A stretch of 64,000 bases of DNA from Trichoplax adhaerens. Lineage: Eukaryota > Placozoa > Uniplacotomia > Trichoplacea > Trichoplacidae. The notes under the pieces are model-generated. The model was not told the origin of the DNA. It saw only the letters and a program-made list of their open reading frames with translations, and made no database searches. Location: contig NW_002060956.1 of the NCBI RefSeq assembly GCF_000150275.1, positions 1,821,207 through 1,885,206 of the forward strand. Direction: 5' to 3'. Position numbers and translations under genes: made by a program. Shown here piece after piece: positions 47,291 through 60,300 of the stretch; the stretch's first letter is position 1, and every line of letters starts with the position of its first letter.

Positions 47291-49339
47291 ATACGTCATT
47301 TTAGATTTTAGACCCAAATAATGCTATTCTGTTTTCAGTCTCTGCCATTGGTTGACTACCGTATATGCATGGTCATTAAATTATTATTGATAACTCATCT
47401 TTCCCTTATTGAATAGAGCCCATATATTTGATAGTACGAAAATATGCATTATCTACAGTCAAAACAGATATTACTGGGATACAAAATTACGAGCAAATAA
47501 GAAGCAGTTTTTGTAGTTACGAACAATCTAGATTATACTCGTGTACATATCTTAAAAAAGAAATTAGGGTAAAATTTTGCGAACATTAAATCAAAATCAA
47601 GTGAAATAATAAAATACTCTTATTGATTAACAACAATGTTACTGTTGCTTGCGATATCTGATCTAGACTAGTCCATAACATTCTCACAATGATGTTCCTG
47701 AGATAATTAAGGTCTCATTTAACGCATTATTTGAAAGCTATGTACAAAGTACAATTCTTCTATATTGCTGCATTGTGACTAATTAATGTAAATACGGTAT
47801 GATAGCTTTGCATCACTATTATTGATCGATACTTATACTCTATGTGCATCCTCTTCAATTCACTGTTACCACAGTTACTTTGAAGATATCTACATATTAG
47901 ACATGAGAAAGGTTCAGCTCAGCTTTATCATCAACAGTTATTTAGTAACAATTAGGATGCTTGCATGCCAAATTCATGAATAGAATCCTTTATTTTCACA
48001 ATATAACTTGATGTGGTAGGATCGCATGCCTTGTTATGCACTATTTCTAATTATCACGTGCCATCATTGGATATGCTTTTTATTTTCGCTTTAGAAACGA
48101 GTATAAGCAGGTTAAGTAATAAAACAACAAAATTGTCATGGCAATAAAATAATATATATCGGAAATAGGTACACTGCTGACGTTAGCTCTATCGAAATAT
48201 ACAAGTAAATTCAAAGCAGCAATTATCAGGATCTTCTTCGTAGTTAATAGTAGGAAATCTAATATATTATTTCTAACGTGCAGTATTACAAATGACAACT
48301 TAATATCTATACTGAACATGAACTGTACCCAATAGCATATCCGAATATTAAAATTATTGGTATAAAAGAATAAAATAAAAGAAAACAAAAATGCGTCCTT
48401 AAAAAAATCTCGCTTTTAATATATACTATTTAGCGCTACCGCAGGTACAAAAACAGTCAATCACTTGTGCACAAGAATCGATCATTGGCGATTCATGGTA
48501 AAAAATTCTAACCATTGAAATAACTACGCTAGGTAGTGATATAAATATAATATGGTACTATTTGCTTTAAACTCAGCTAGAAATAAATGACTAATCACAA
48601 ACTTTATTATTAATAAATTACTTCGTAGAATTGTACTCAAGCATCCATGGTCCTTTAATGCCAACTGGAAACTGTATCGGGAAATATGAAATTTCCTTCT
48701 TAACAAATGGGCCTATGTATAAACTAATTTATCACATTTCATTAGAGAATATGGTCTCGAAAATAATTAGTAAAGAAGCAAATATTAAATTCCGGTTGTT
48801 ATTTGTGTTATACACATAGCAGCAAAGAATAAATATGTATGATAATAATACTGATAGTACTTTTTAAAATATTTAGGCGCATTGTTAAAATTTGCAATTA
48901 ACCCAAGACATTTTGTCGTCAAAATTTTTTGATGATTAGAATTTATATCAATTGAATAGTTTTTGTGGCTAACATGACAAAGACTTCAATCTTAGAAAAC
49001 AATTGAATATATACAATTTACTAACCTAAAATAAACAATAATATATATCATATTATAATTCTTTTGAAAGGCTATTATACCGCTTGCACTTTATATAATA
49101 TAGCAGTAAGTAAAGCAAAGTATTGATACTAGATCTTATATTGAGTTTTATAGTTGCTACAGTAATGCAAATAAGAATTCGTAAAATTTACACTATGTCG
49201 TAGTAAAAGACTTATATACAGCAGGAATGCAAAGAATATGTAAAGTAGTTCTTTATTATTTTTGCAACTTATGCTAGGTAAAGGTACTGTATCAATTGCT
49301 ATTCCATTGCTAAAAAGATCTTCTTAATGTTGTAATATA
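47291..49339. other. Intergenic spacer with duplicate traces
   Basis: No gene. 48600..48720 contains a coding-like scrap (RRIVLKHPWSFNANWKLYR) that shifts frame and stops, with a more decayed relative near 43.7 kb. Confidence 0.4.
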
Positions 49340-50082
49340 ACTATCAATTTATAACGTTAATTAAATATCACAAATTATTTATTGGCGATAGTATCATGGA
49401 AATAAAATTTAATAGCAAAGAAATTAAGTCAGAAATTAATGACATATACTTTCTTTCTTTTATCGAGTGAAATTTTGGTCTATATTAGTTTCTTGGTGAC
49501 GAATCCTATCCTCTCTATTGCATTCACAACTTTCATAACTTCTTTTCTTCGGTAAATTTGATAATTAATGGTTACAGATCGCCAGTGTGTAACTGCAATT
49601 TAATTTAAAGTAACTAAATGTTTATTGACTTCAATTTTAGGAAATTAATAACCAATTCAATAAAGGAGATCATTATTATTTAAGTATTTTTCTTACAGGA
49701 CGTATATTACTTGAACAAACGACTTGGTCATAGAAAGAAGAAGCTTATATGCCATTAAATTATATCAAATAATACCGATTTGTATGGCTTATATCTGAAA
49801 AAAATCTAAAGAATCAATACATCATAGATATTTAGCAGTTAATTATCTGGTCAATAAATTATTATAGGCTATTTTTAAAATAATCATTATAAATCTAATT
49901 GAATCATCATAATATTTATAAACCCATTTATACTTTAAGTGTATTAGAACATCCTTTATTGCTTATATGATATCATAAGTACAGCTATAAAAAGCGCCAT
50001 CGAAATGAACCTGATTCAGTATATTAAAGATTCAGCTACATTCATATTAATACTAGACATCTAGCAGTCCACATATTTAATC
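49340..50082. repeat. Receptor 5 upstream region, partner of the 46.5-47.3 kb copy
   Basis: See 46490..47290. The conserved parts include attcagtatattaaaga 65 bases before the receptor 5 ATG, which may therefore be 5' UTR or core promoter. Confidence 0.6.
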
Positions 50083-51141
50083 ATGCATTTCTCGTTCCTA
50101 CAAGATCATCACGCAGCTCGAATCTTTGCTTGGTCTATTGGCATATTCGGTGTTTTAAGCAATCTTGCAATTTTATGGCGTAACAATAAATATAAATTCG
50201 TTAAAACTTTTAATAGCAATCCATTGGATAATCGCCGTAATCAACCTGCAAAGAAAGTGTCTACGATTATTAATTATTTAATCTGTCACTTGGCAACTGC
50301 TGATCTCCTAGGCGCCTCTTATCTAATTATTATTGCTTCTGCTGATCTTTACTATGGCTATCATCATCCAAATATGTTTCAAAATCCTAGTCCTGGAAAT
50401 AGTACGAATCTCTGGCTTCTTAGTCCTTTTTGTCATCTTAGTCGTTTCTTAATTTTCTGTACTTCTATAGTATCTATTCTGATAACATTTGTGATTGCAA
50501 TAGATCGATTTATTACTGTTATTTTCCTCCGTTATAGATTACGATTAAATATCTTTCGTTGTCAAATGATCCTTTTAGCATGTTGGCTTTTCAGTATAGG
50601 CTATGCTCTCATTCCAACTATTCGTAATATTATTGTTATGCACCCGGTATCGAAGTATCGATTTGATATGGTTTCGAATCTTTGCCTATATCTCGATGTA
50701 GTACCTTATTACTCCGAAGCTTACATCCTATCCAGGCAAATTATTTACTTTACGTTAATCGGACTGATTGCAATGATGTATCTATCAATTATAATTTATA
50801 TCAAAGCCAGAGGACGCAATTTAGGATCTCGAATGAACAGAGTTGAAAAAAGGATATTTCTTATTATGATCATTATAACTATCTCCAATATTTGCAGTCT
50901 CCTACCTTCATTCCTTGTGTTTGCGCTAGCCCGAGATAAATCTTCCTTGATCACTATTCAATCTGTTCAGCGCACTTTCACCGTATTCATAGTTGCTGTA
51001 TTCGCAAATACTGCAATCAATCCATTTGTATATTTTATATTAACTACTTCAATTGAAAATAGAGCCCCTTTCTTGAGGTTTAGTACTAAAAAAAATAAGG
51101 TAAGACCAGTAAATAAACCCGAAAATTTCAAGCCAAAATGA
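50083..51141 (+). CDS. Class A GPCR, receptor 5
   Basis: Intronless, 352 residues, starting MHFSFLQDHHAARIFAW. Landmarks: Asn27, Asp74 (ATADLLGASYL), loop 1 site GNSTN, Cys117, Asp141-Arg142-Phe143, Trp168, Cys201, Pro275 (LLPS) and Asn313-Pro314-Phe-Val-Tyr317. After DRF the usual VIFPYSK reads VIFLRYR, a local change in intracellular loop 2 that could affect G-protein choice. The tail is basic (KKNKVRPVNKP) and lacks the Cys pair of receptor 2. All helices are complete, no lesions. Confidence 0.92.
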   Translation: MHFSFLQDHHAARIFAWSIGIFGVLSNLAILWRNNKYKFVKTFNSNPLDNRRNQPAKKVSTIINYLICHLATADLLGASYLIIIASADLYYGYHHPNMFQNPSPGNSTNLWLLSPFCHLSRFLIFCTSIVSILITFVIAIDRFITVIFLRYRLRLNIFRCQMILLACWLFSIGYALIPTIRNIIVMHPVSKYRFDMVSNLCLYLDVVPYYSEAYILSRQIIYFTLIGLIAMMYLSIIIYIKARGRNLGSRMNRVEKRIFLIMIIITISNICSLLPSFLVFALARDKSSLITIQSVQRTFTVFIVAVFANTAINPFVYFILTTSIENRAPFLRFSTKKNKVRPVNKPENFKPK

Positions 51142-54100
51142 AATATTTCAGATATGTGCCATCGTTTCTTGATCTACACCAAGTTCTATATTAATATACA
51201 ATATGTTAATTTATAACTTGCATGGAATTTTACAGATGATTTACAATGCTATGCAATCTTTGGAGCAACTACGAATAAACAGCTATCATATTTCTGTATG
51301 CAGGATTGTTAGTGTAAACTGTATTTATCTACGTTCTTGTTTCACTAACATTTTTTAGTACTTAAGACTATATCTCGTAGTGTATAGATATTAAACTATA
51401 AATGAAACAGCCCAGCATTAAGAGACTTTGAAATACGTTGCTAAGAATTATAGAATGTACTAAGTAATCATTATTGATTTAATAATTGGGTTTCATGGTT
51501 GTTGCTATGTTTTCTTGATATTATCTTTAAGCAATTATTCCAATAGCATAGTATCATAAGTTTTCTGCTATTATTTATTATCATTCTAAGATAATTTCCA
51601 ATAGTATACAGTATCAATGAGTTCGCAAGTATATATCAAAATGCTAATCTGTAATTACTTATAATTGTCAAGGGTGTAAGGAAGTTGACTTAATTATTCA
51701 AGTTGGTCCCTGATATACGTATTGTGTCTTATATTACCAATAAACTTTACGGAGACTTCAAATTCATAAATATTAACAATCAACTGTATAGAATATTATT
51801 TTAATACTTTGCAACTTAAAAATTGTTCTTTCAGAAATATTTAATAGTTTTGTCATTAGCGCCGTCGAATTTTTTGCTGAACATCCAATGGTCCACATCT
51901 CCTTATATTCACCAATCTCAAGTAGAACTTTCTAGAGAATTTTTATTAGAAGTCCCTGCTTCAGTCATACTCTAAAGGGACTATTATAATTGCAATAGTC
52001 AGAGATTAAAATATTGTTCTGGCATAAATTTTAACCTAGTTACTGATAAATGGCCATTGATAAGTTAATACTGTAGTCATACTGCCTATAATTATAAGCT
52101 GTTGCATCTCCAAAATACTGATTCTACGCTGATCAAATACATGTTATTTTAAAGCTCCTAAGGTTATTGAAGAATTTATTATAAGCAGCTTAAGCCATCT
52201 TAGAATTTCAGAGCTTTAATATACTAGTATTATTCTAAATTGAAAGCAATTAAACACGTTTCGTAAAAAGCGGCATACATTAAAAGAATTTAGAATAAGA
52301 TCTTAGAACATTAACTCATTTCTCGTCCCAGTCAGGCAATAATTTAGTTATAATAGAATTGAAAGCAGCTGGTTTTAAAATGATACACCTGTTTTGGCCT
52401 ACTTAGCAAATTTACTATGCCACTGATTGGAATTTCCTGTCGTAGTAATAAACAAAATTTTTATGATATTACTCCGAATGAAACGGTGTACATGTTTTAT
52501 CTGATTAATTAAGTATATTATAGTTTATCATCGATATCGAAGGTAGCTTATATTACAATTTACAAGCGGTCCGTAATGTTTGACATATATGGATAATCTC
52601 ATCCGTAAATCACTAACATTAATTGCAGAAATTACTCAGTCTTTGGAATATTGGTGTTGCAGTAAACCTGAATTAAAATTAATGCCAAAGCCAGTTACTT
52701 TCATCAACATATCGGATATAATTAAGGTCTCTTTTAAATCCAAATACAGTCTTCTATTTATATTATCTATCATTTCTTATCTTCCTACTTCACAATCACT
52801 ACACATCCAAATGAATAAATAACAAAGTACTCTAATGTACTTCTAGATAATAATGCTATTCAAAGTACAAACTCAGGTTGTAACATAAAATAATTAAAAG
52901 AAAATATTTTCATAAATTACATCATGGTCGGCAGATTTGGCTAATTAATAATCTATTAATGTTTAAATTGGTAAAGTAAATATTCAATTATGTATACAGT
53001 ACACAATAACCAACGAAATATCTAATCGGTCAAGAAAAAAATATTCTATTACTGTTCCTATAAAAATTTCTTCATTGATCAACTATCCATCCTAATCATT
53101 AAAAAAATTAACTTGACGGCTTTGAGCCCCAATATATGGAAAAAGCAATTTCATAAAGGTTTGCTTATAAGCGATTAATGAAGTGTGATATAGCGTACAT
53201 TAGGTGGCTAACGCCAAATGCATAGTAAGAGAGTTTAAAATGGTATTACGTTCTCATCAGATTTCTTTTTGAGTTCTTTTCTTGACTACTTCAAATATTT
53301 ATAAATGTCTAAGTATTAACTTTGTTAACTCTACAGTATTCAATCGGAAACAACATTTTTTCCTTAACATTACAACATAAATCGTTTGTTTTGCAAAAAA
53401 TGTTTTTAATTTTAAGAATGTTATTAAAATTTCTCAACTTTTGTATGAATTAAAATCACCAATTTCTTTCTTCTCTCTTAGTATCACTGGGATAGCAACC
53501 GAATAGCCATTTCCTTTCGAAGTATCATTATTCTGTATGCATTTTACCATTGCCATTATTAAATGATTACTAGATACTGTAGAATGGATAACAGGACCGT
53601 GTCTCGAATCTATAATAGTCTTCATGAATAGGTCTGTGAACTAAATTAATGGAAAAATGTTGCATAATCAATTGAATTATACATTTGCAAGAATTGAATT
53701 TTTAGCCCTCAAGATTTGCAATGCGTTACTTCAAATTTTAGTTATTAAATTAAATAGATCAAATTTCTAAAGTATCGTAACTGGCTATTCTATATCACAT
53801 AGTGTTATAATTAAAGCACTTAATAACGGTAATAAATAAAATTCATTTAAGAATTAAACGAAGTGAGGATGAATGAGAAATATTATAGCAGCTAGCTCAA
53901 TTTAAAAAAGTAAAGGTAGCGCAGAAAAACAAATAATAATCTTTATTAACACTATCACCACAGTTAAAGCCTCAAGTTAGGCAAAGTTTTCATCTATTTG
54001 TAGTTATTTTTGTATATCGCTAACCCTCTTTCACAAATACATCAAATATCTATTTATTATATAATTTAAAAAAAAATTTAAATTACTGCCAAAGTAATCG

Positions 54101-55070
54101 TTTATTAATTGTTACTAAATACTAAAAATTTTTGTTTATGGGTATTGAATAATTCAGCCACACCGTAGGCATATTTGAATGCATTGTTCATACAATGAAA
54201 TAAATTCTAAATTTTTCTTCGATCAATGCCAAGCAAAACGAATTCGGTCAGTTGAAATATTTAGAAATTTTTATTCGTCCGTAAAATATCATACTTTAAG
54301 GAATTATCGGCGATAATTGAAAGAACTAGGTAAAATGTGATAGCGGTACAATCGAGTATTGGACAATGTCAACTATCCAACTGGTCCTCTATTGCGGCTC
54401 TTGTATAATATAAAGCAATGCTATAACTGATTAAAAATTAATAAATACTTAGATCAGAAAATAATTACCTTTACTAAATATTTTTCTCAGTTTTTCTATT
54501 ACTCATTATTATTTATAACCTTTAGACCTTACGTAAGCTGAAGACTTCCACATATTCGCCTAGTCTAATTCTCCTTACAAGCAACACCTCCATTTAGAGA
54601 AAATATACTCATTTTCATATTATTTTACCAATATAACAGTTTGAAACAAGGCAATCTTGCAACATGGAAATCTTTATTAAGCGAGAATAATAGACTAACA
54701 GACTTAAATATAATTTAAAGTAATTCAAGACTAAAAATATATACCAATCAAATATTAGTAAGATTCCTATTTATTAGCCCAAAAATGCCTCTTCTACAAT
54801 ATTCAAACTTGATCTATGAACCGTATGAAAGTTAGCCACTAGATGGTTTATCAGATACCAATAAATAAGTCATCAAAAAAGCAGCGCTTAATCAGGGTTG
54901 AAGTATTTAAAGCCACATAATACTGAACAGTGAAGAGTATAGTCATAGCAGTAAACTTGCTCTAATTTGATGTGATTGTTAGCATCAATAACAGTTATTT
55001 ATTAATGTCTAGAACCTTCGCTTTTTCTTTGATTTCTTAACATCTTGGGCATGATCAAGTTAAATTAACA
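51142..55070. other. Intergenic spacer
   Basis: No supported gene. Frames at 52580..52822 (+) and 53434..53625 (-) are open by length only or lack splice and family support; the latter is listed separately. Confidence 0.4.
53434..53625 (-). CDS. Doubtful small ORF
   Basis: ATG to stop, 63 residues (opening MKTIIDSRHGPVIHSTVSSN). Composition is natural and not membrane-like. No homologue recognised, no splice signals that would extend it. Chance or gene scrap remain likely. Confidence 0.2.
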   Translation of the reverse strand: MKTIIDSRHGPVIHSTVSSNHLIMAMVKCIQNNDTSKGNGYSVAIPVILREKKEIGDFNSYKS

Positions 55071-56474
55071 CGTAATAAGTTTATTTTAAACTTATATCAG
55101 CATACATCCATAATTTTAGGACTAATTGGATTTATAGCCAGTGGTGGTCTACTCCTAACTGCTACAAAACGTTCTTATACGAATAGTAATGATGCTATTC
55201 TTAGCCGCCCTAAACGCAGACGAGTACATCCAACGGTTCGAATACTAGTAATCAATTTAATGATCGTCGATTTTTTGGCGCAGTTTATCTTACCATTATT
55301 GCTATTGCTACTGTTTACTATGTTCATCCTCCCATCGGAGGGAAACAGTCTCTACTAGATGGAGATGTCAACTGCAGTAATAGTCCATTTGTCATTTTGT
55401 GGGCAATTAATCCATTTCGTAGCCTTGCTAGATTCCTGTAGCATCCCTCGATGACTATGTCAATTTTATTAACACTTTTAATAGCAATTGAACGGTATTT
55501 GGTATTAATTCGATCGCTTCGGTCAACTACAGCAAATATTAGCGGTTTTAATATCATTTTGGTATTATGTTGGCTATTTTGCATCGCTAGAGCGCTCTAT
55601 TCTACGATACGAGCTCTATTAATTTCACATCTGGTAAAAAATCAGACACGAATCAATTTAATGTTATGCTTACTGGCAGATACTGATATTTGAAATACAA
55701 TATTTAAATATACTTAATTTAAGTATATTTTATGTTGGCTTCATCCTGACCGTTATTATTCATACAGCATTACTGATCCAGCTACACCAAATTAAAGGCT
55801 TAGTTTAATATAATCAAGTAAAGTCGGGAATACCCTTAGCTAAGACACTCATTTATATAACTCTAAGCAATTTTATATCCATGATTCCAATTACTGTCAT
55901 CATTATGTGCCACACGTTAGCGTTACCTATTATTAGGAGTCCAACTTTTATGCACACCAGCCCAATTTGTGTCGTATTCTTGTATATTAGTGTCACGGTA
56001 CGAACTACCGTGAAGAAATAGCTATCTAAATTTGGTGAATATAATATAGTGATAATATATTGCAACTAGTTACTTACAATAGGAATTACTCTAATTGTAA
56101 ATGTGTTACAGTAAATTTAATGCGGTGCTGTAATGTGCACTGAAATGATTCTGTGAAAGGACATGCTGTAGTCCGACTGTGAAAAATTAGTTAGGAGATG
56201 TTCTCACGTAAGTATTTCTATAAGATGACTCATGAATGTTAGCTGCTGTAGAAGGGTATATAAGCCCGTCAGATAGTTAAATAAAGTAGTTCTCAATTGT
56301 CTAGTTGAGTTTAACGTAGAATCAAAGGCGTCTAAATTCTTGTGAATAGGGATACTGAATCCGCAGATTTTAAGAGATTTAGAGATTTATTTTATGTTAT
56401 CCTTGTCACGAAGCTGGTTTGTGACAATTAGCTCAATAGGTAATCCTCTAATCTATTTGAAGCCAACAAATTAA
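55071..56474 (+). pseudogene. GPCR pseudogene of the receptor 1 subfamily, interrupted by a solo LTR
   Basis: Recognisable from helix 1 (SIILGLIGFIASGGLLL) to NPLIYLKPTN-stop, colinear with receptor 1. Lesions in order: frame shift after the helix 2 Asp (near 55274), TAG at 55439..55441 in helix 3 where receptor 1 has Tyr, TGA at 55691 with a frame change in the helix 4-5 loop, TAA at 55806..55808 in intracellular loop 3, and insertion of solo LTR E (55991..56426) inside helix 7. Skipping the LTR and one copy of its target duplication brings the frame exactly into the NPLIY motif, proving that the LTR landed in a receptor exon. Preserved motifs include LLTLLIAIERYLV (ERY), CWLFCIARALY and LMLCLLAD. 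No function as a receptor is possible. Confidence 0.9.
55991..56426 (+). mobile_element. Solo LTR, copy E (436 bp)
   Basis: Starts TGTCACGG and ends GTGACA, flanked by perfect attag duplications (55986..55990 and 56427..56431). Oriented +: TATATAA near 56259, then AATAAA near 56281. Its 3' part matches the reverse complement of copy D. Inserted in the receptor pseudogene in the same orientation as that gene. Confidence 0.92.
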
Positions 56475-57012
56475 ACGGAAAACGTCGACACCAAGTCACT
56501 CATATTAATTATAAATAACGACAATAACGTATCCTGCATGTTCAGATACAAAATTTTTACGATATTAAATTACTAGCTGGTCTGCTACAACTACTATAGC
56601 CACATGTAAAATCTATTATTGAATTATGTTTAGCATAGTTTTATATACGTACGATTATTAACTTTACTGCACCTAAAATATAATAGTATAATAGTCCAGT
56701 TAATGTTCTTAAATCTATTACTAATTTAAAATTATCTTCAACAGGCCAAATCCATCATGATTTAGATATCATAAAATCAAATACTTTCCTTTTGGCTCTT
56801 TCATCCGCCTTCATCTTTAATTCCCATTAGAACTTGTACTCCTAATGACACACAGCACAAAACACGGTAAGCGTATATTAAAGAATCATTTAAAAATTTT
56901 TAAATTTGTCCTTTGTAGCAATGACTCTTATACCTCATCGCTAGTCAGCTAATCTAATGGAGGTATATTGTGTTGTTATATTGGATATTAGTAATTCTAA
57001 AAATTAACGGAG

Positions 57013-57392
57013 TGTAACAGAGTACGGACTCCGTAAATTAATCGTAGCGTTAGTTTTAGTAATTAAGATTTTATTAGTTTGTTAATGACCTTTATTTATT
57101 ATGCACTCGTTAATTGTAATTTTATTAGTAGTCTAGTCGTACTTGTTTTAGACTCTGTACAGAATAGTGTACTTGCAGAGGTGACAACTAATATTCACAC
57201 ATAGCAATTTCTGTTACTTTGTTGCGAGCCTTTGATTGTTAATTGGCTCTTAATTAGTCTGGCGCTCTCATTAGCTAGTTAGTCGATGATTGACCGTGTA
57301 GTTAGAGTAGTATTGGATGTCAAGACTACCTTGGTTTAATAAACTAATTTAAAAGCCTAAGTCTAGTCTACTCTTAGCCCGTTGGGGGCACA
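57013..57392 (+). mobile_element. Possible unrelated LTR (380 bp)
   Basis: Begins TGTAACAG, ends GGGGGCACA, and has an AATAAA signal at 57338..57343, so it has LTR-like ends. The flanks (cggag and tttgg) do not match, so it is not a simple solo LTR; it could be a 5' LTR of a truncated element or a coincidence. No second copy in the window. Confidence 0.3.
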
Positions 57393-60300
57393 TTTGGCTG
57401 TTGTAGCCTTAGTATTTATACAGATTCAAAGACCCAAGTTTCTAGTCGTGAGCTGAACACGAAACCGAGCAAAGTCAAAAAGTTTTCAATCGCGTTAAGT
57501 AATTAATAAAATGAAATATGCTTAATTTACTACACTCTATACTGTATAAAGCTTTTAAAGCAATAATTTTAACAAATCCTGCAAATATAGATAAAAATGA
57601 CGTGTATGCTGACATTTAAATTTACCAGAATAATTCTACAACTATCATTTGACTACATTTTAATACTAAATTATTTTATAATTTGCACTTCAATTGAATT
57701 ATAGAAATTAATACAGTATAATACTCAAATAAGGTTCAATCACATAATTAGATAAAAGTAGTATAAAAATCTGTTCTTATAACATCATTAGTAGCTAGAA
57801 TTTCAGTAATTCGTTAAAGTTTTACCCGAAATATTAATAATATTTTATTGTCGCCTTTTGGATTCATAAGCTCAATGCTATCGCGATTAGAAATCACGTT
57901 AGCAAAGTTAAAACCAAAGCCATTTTTGTTGTTACTAGGGTCATTGAAATATTCTTAGCTATTTTCTTGAGTAATCTATTTGATTAATCTGTATTTAGGA
58001 TTGCTATAATTAGATTTTAATTTCATCATCTACTTCTATTCTTGCAGTTATGAAGAAAATTGACTAATCAAAACATCTTGCATTGAAGATAGGGATGAAC
58101 TTTGGCATATTTATTCTCAGGATATAGATGAATTCATTTTCGACTAAAATTTGTCTCATTAAACAGAATTTATTTTTCTAACTTTTTACTTTCAAATATT
58201 TTCGCTGCCATGAATTAATGGCATTGAACAGAATTAGAATATTCTGTACCAAAATTAATCTCTTACTGAGATCCAAGAGTCTAAAATCATATATTAACCG
58301 AAATTCTTAATTTGCCAATTTTCGGTCAAATCACATTTCACAATTCAGTCAACAACAATCATGCTATAAACGTGTTCTTAAATTTCATCACACTGTTATA
58401 AAGGAACCCTGCCGATAAGTATCTTAAATTACGATTCAATTTATCATTTACTGTTGATACATAACAATTTTAGAAGTATAAACATAAATCTTCTTTAGGT
58501 CTGAAAACAAAAATAGCATTCATATATTATCAAACTATATAATACTAAACAGCTATAGTCATTTACACTCTCATTATTGTGTTATTGGAATCAAATCATT
58601 TTAATTCTTACAATATTAAATCATCAAAACTACCAGCCAAGTTACAATAAATGGATGTTAAAGCTCTAGATGGATATGAAAGAATAAAGAATATTATAAT
58701 GGTCTTATGATGACCTTCGTAGCTGAACCTAGAAATAGGGTCTATTAAATACTACGGACCTATTTTTTAAAGCAAACTGGGATGTAGGTGCTGCATAATT
58801 TCAACATACAGGAGGTTAGGCAAAATAAAATCTTTCCAATTTAGAAAATAACCTATGAAAGACGTTTATAGAATATAGCTATAAATAATACGTGCAAGAA
58901 AGTTTTATTCTTAGATTGGCTTCCGCAAACATTTTATTGAAATGTAAATGATATATTTTGAAATTTGAAGACCGAATTAAACCCTGCATTTAAGTACTTA
59001 TCATTCTTCATCATATATTGCTGTATCATATTGTTACCATATCACTTACTAAAGTGGACGCATTATGTATTTATATTTACCAATCTCATGCATATATAAA
59101 ACAACAATTAATCAATAATTTAATAGCTCCCTTTTAGTATATCAGTAATAGCACTACTCTCATAATAAAATGTATAAATTTTGTTTTAATGGAATTCTAT
59201 CCCTTGATTAAAGATTTAATTATGATACTGATTTTACTGTTACGGTAAATATGATCGACCATTTCTATCCTAATTTGATTGATAATCAATACCTACTAAA
59301 CAAGTGCGGGATAATACAAATGAAAGATGCCCATAGTATTAAAACTATTTGTCTGCGCGTATAATTGATGACTGATTTACAATTAAGATATACGACTATT
59401 ATTATGTCTTTGTGTGATACAAAACAGCAATTTTTCGTAGCAGCATAAGCACATACGCATTGGGAATATTTTTTTTGCGCAACACTTGTATATTAGTAAA
59501 TTGTCCATTGTAGCTTTCAGTAGTAATGATTTGGTTACAGTGTACAAATTTTAGTGCAATTTTTAACTATCATTTTAAGCTTATTGGTGATTAATATTTC
59601 GGATCACATTAATTACTCTTTTAACTAATCCGTTTAAATATATTTCACACGAATACAAACTCATTACTGCATCACCGTAAGCAACCTATTCATGCCTGCT
59701 GCCACAACCAATACCTATTATTTATTAACATTAATTGTATGTATAGGCGCTGTAGTTGCACGAAATTATAGTCAGAACGTATAAAAGCGAGTAATTTTTC
59801 ATACTAAAATGAGTTCGTTAATCAATTGTTTGCGCATAAAGAGACGATCTATATTGTTTCTATCGTAAAACTTAAGAAAGAAATTTATAGTTGTGACAGA
59901 GAAGTGATCATAATAAGCTGTTTGAGATAGGAGAAGATCTAGAAATATCTCCGATTTATCTTTATCACAATGTCTAATTACTATCCAAGCATAAACTGAC
60001 GTCATTGCAGCTGGAAGTCAAAATAGTCATTTTAAATGACTATTATTGCATTACAGAGCAGAAACTTGTGAACAACGTGTGTTTGCAAGGATTACAAATT
60101 TGTAACATATTTACCTTAAACTGCGTAAAAGGTATTAAAGGTTAAGGCTGGTGTTAAAGTTTCCCTTGAAATTTTACTCTATCATGTCTATTCTGTTCTA
60201 ATTGTGTGTTGAATACTTTTTGCTTATACATTAAAAATACGTTTAAGTACTAAAATCAATTTTTACTTAATTGTTTATGATAATCAAAAATTTCTAAAGC

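Noticed and set aside
55324-55584. Minus-strand frame at 55324..55584
   Set aside because: Shadow of the receptor pseudogene; it exists only because the sense frame is broken.
59799-60005. Minus-strand frame at 59799..60005
   Set aside because: No context, signals or recognisable composition; likely chance.
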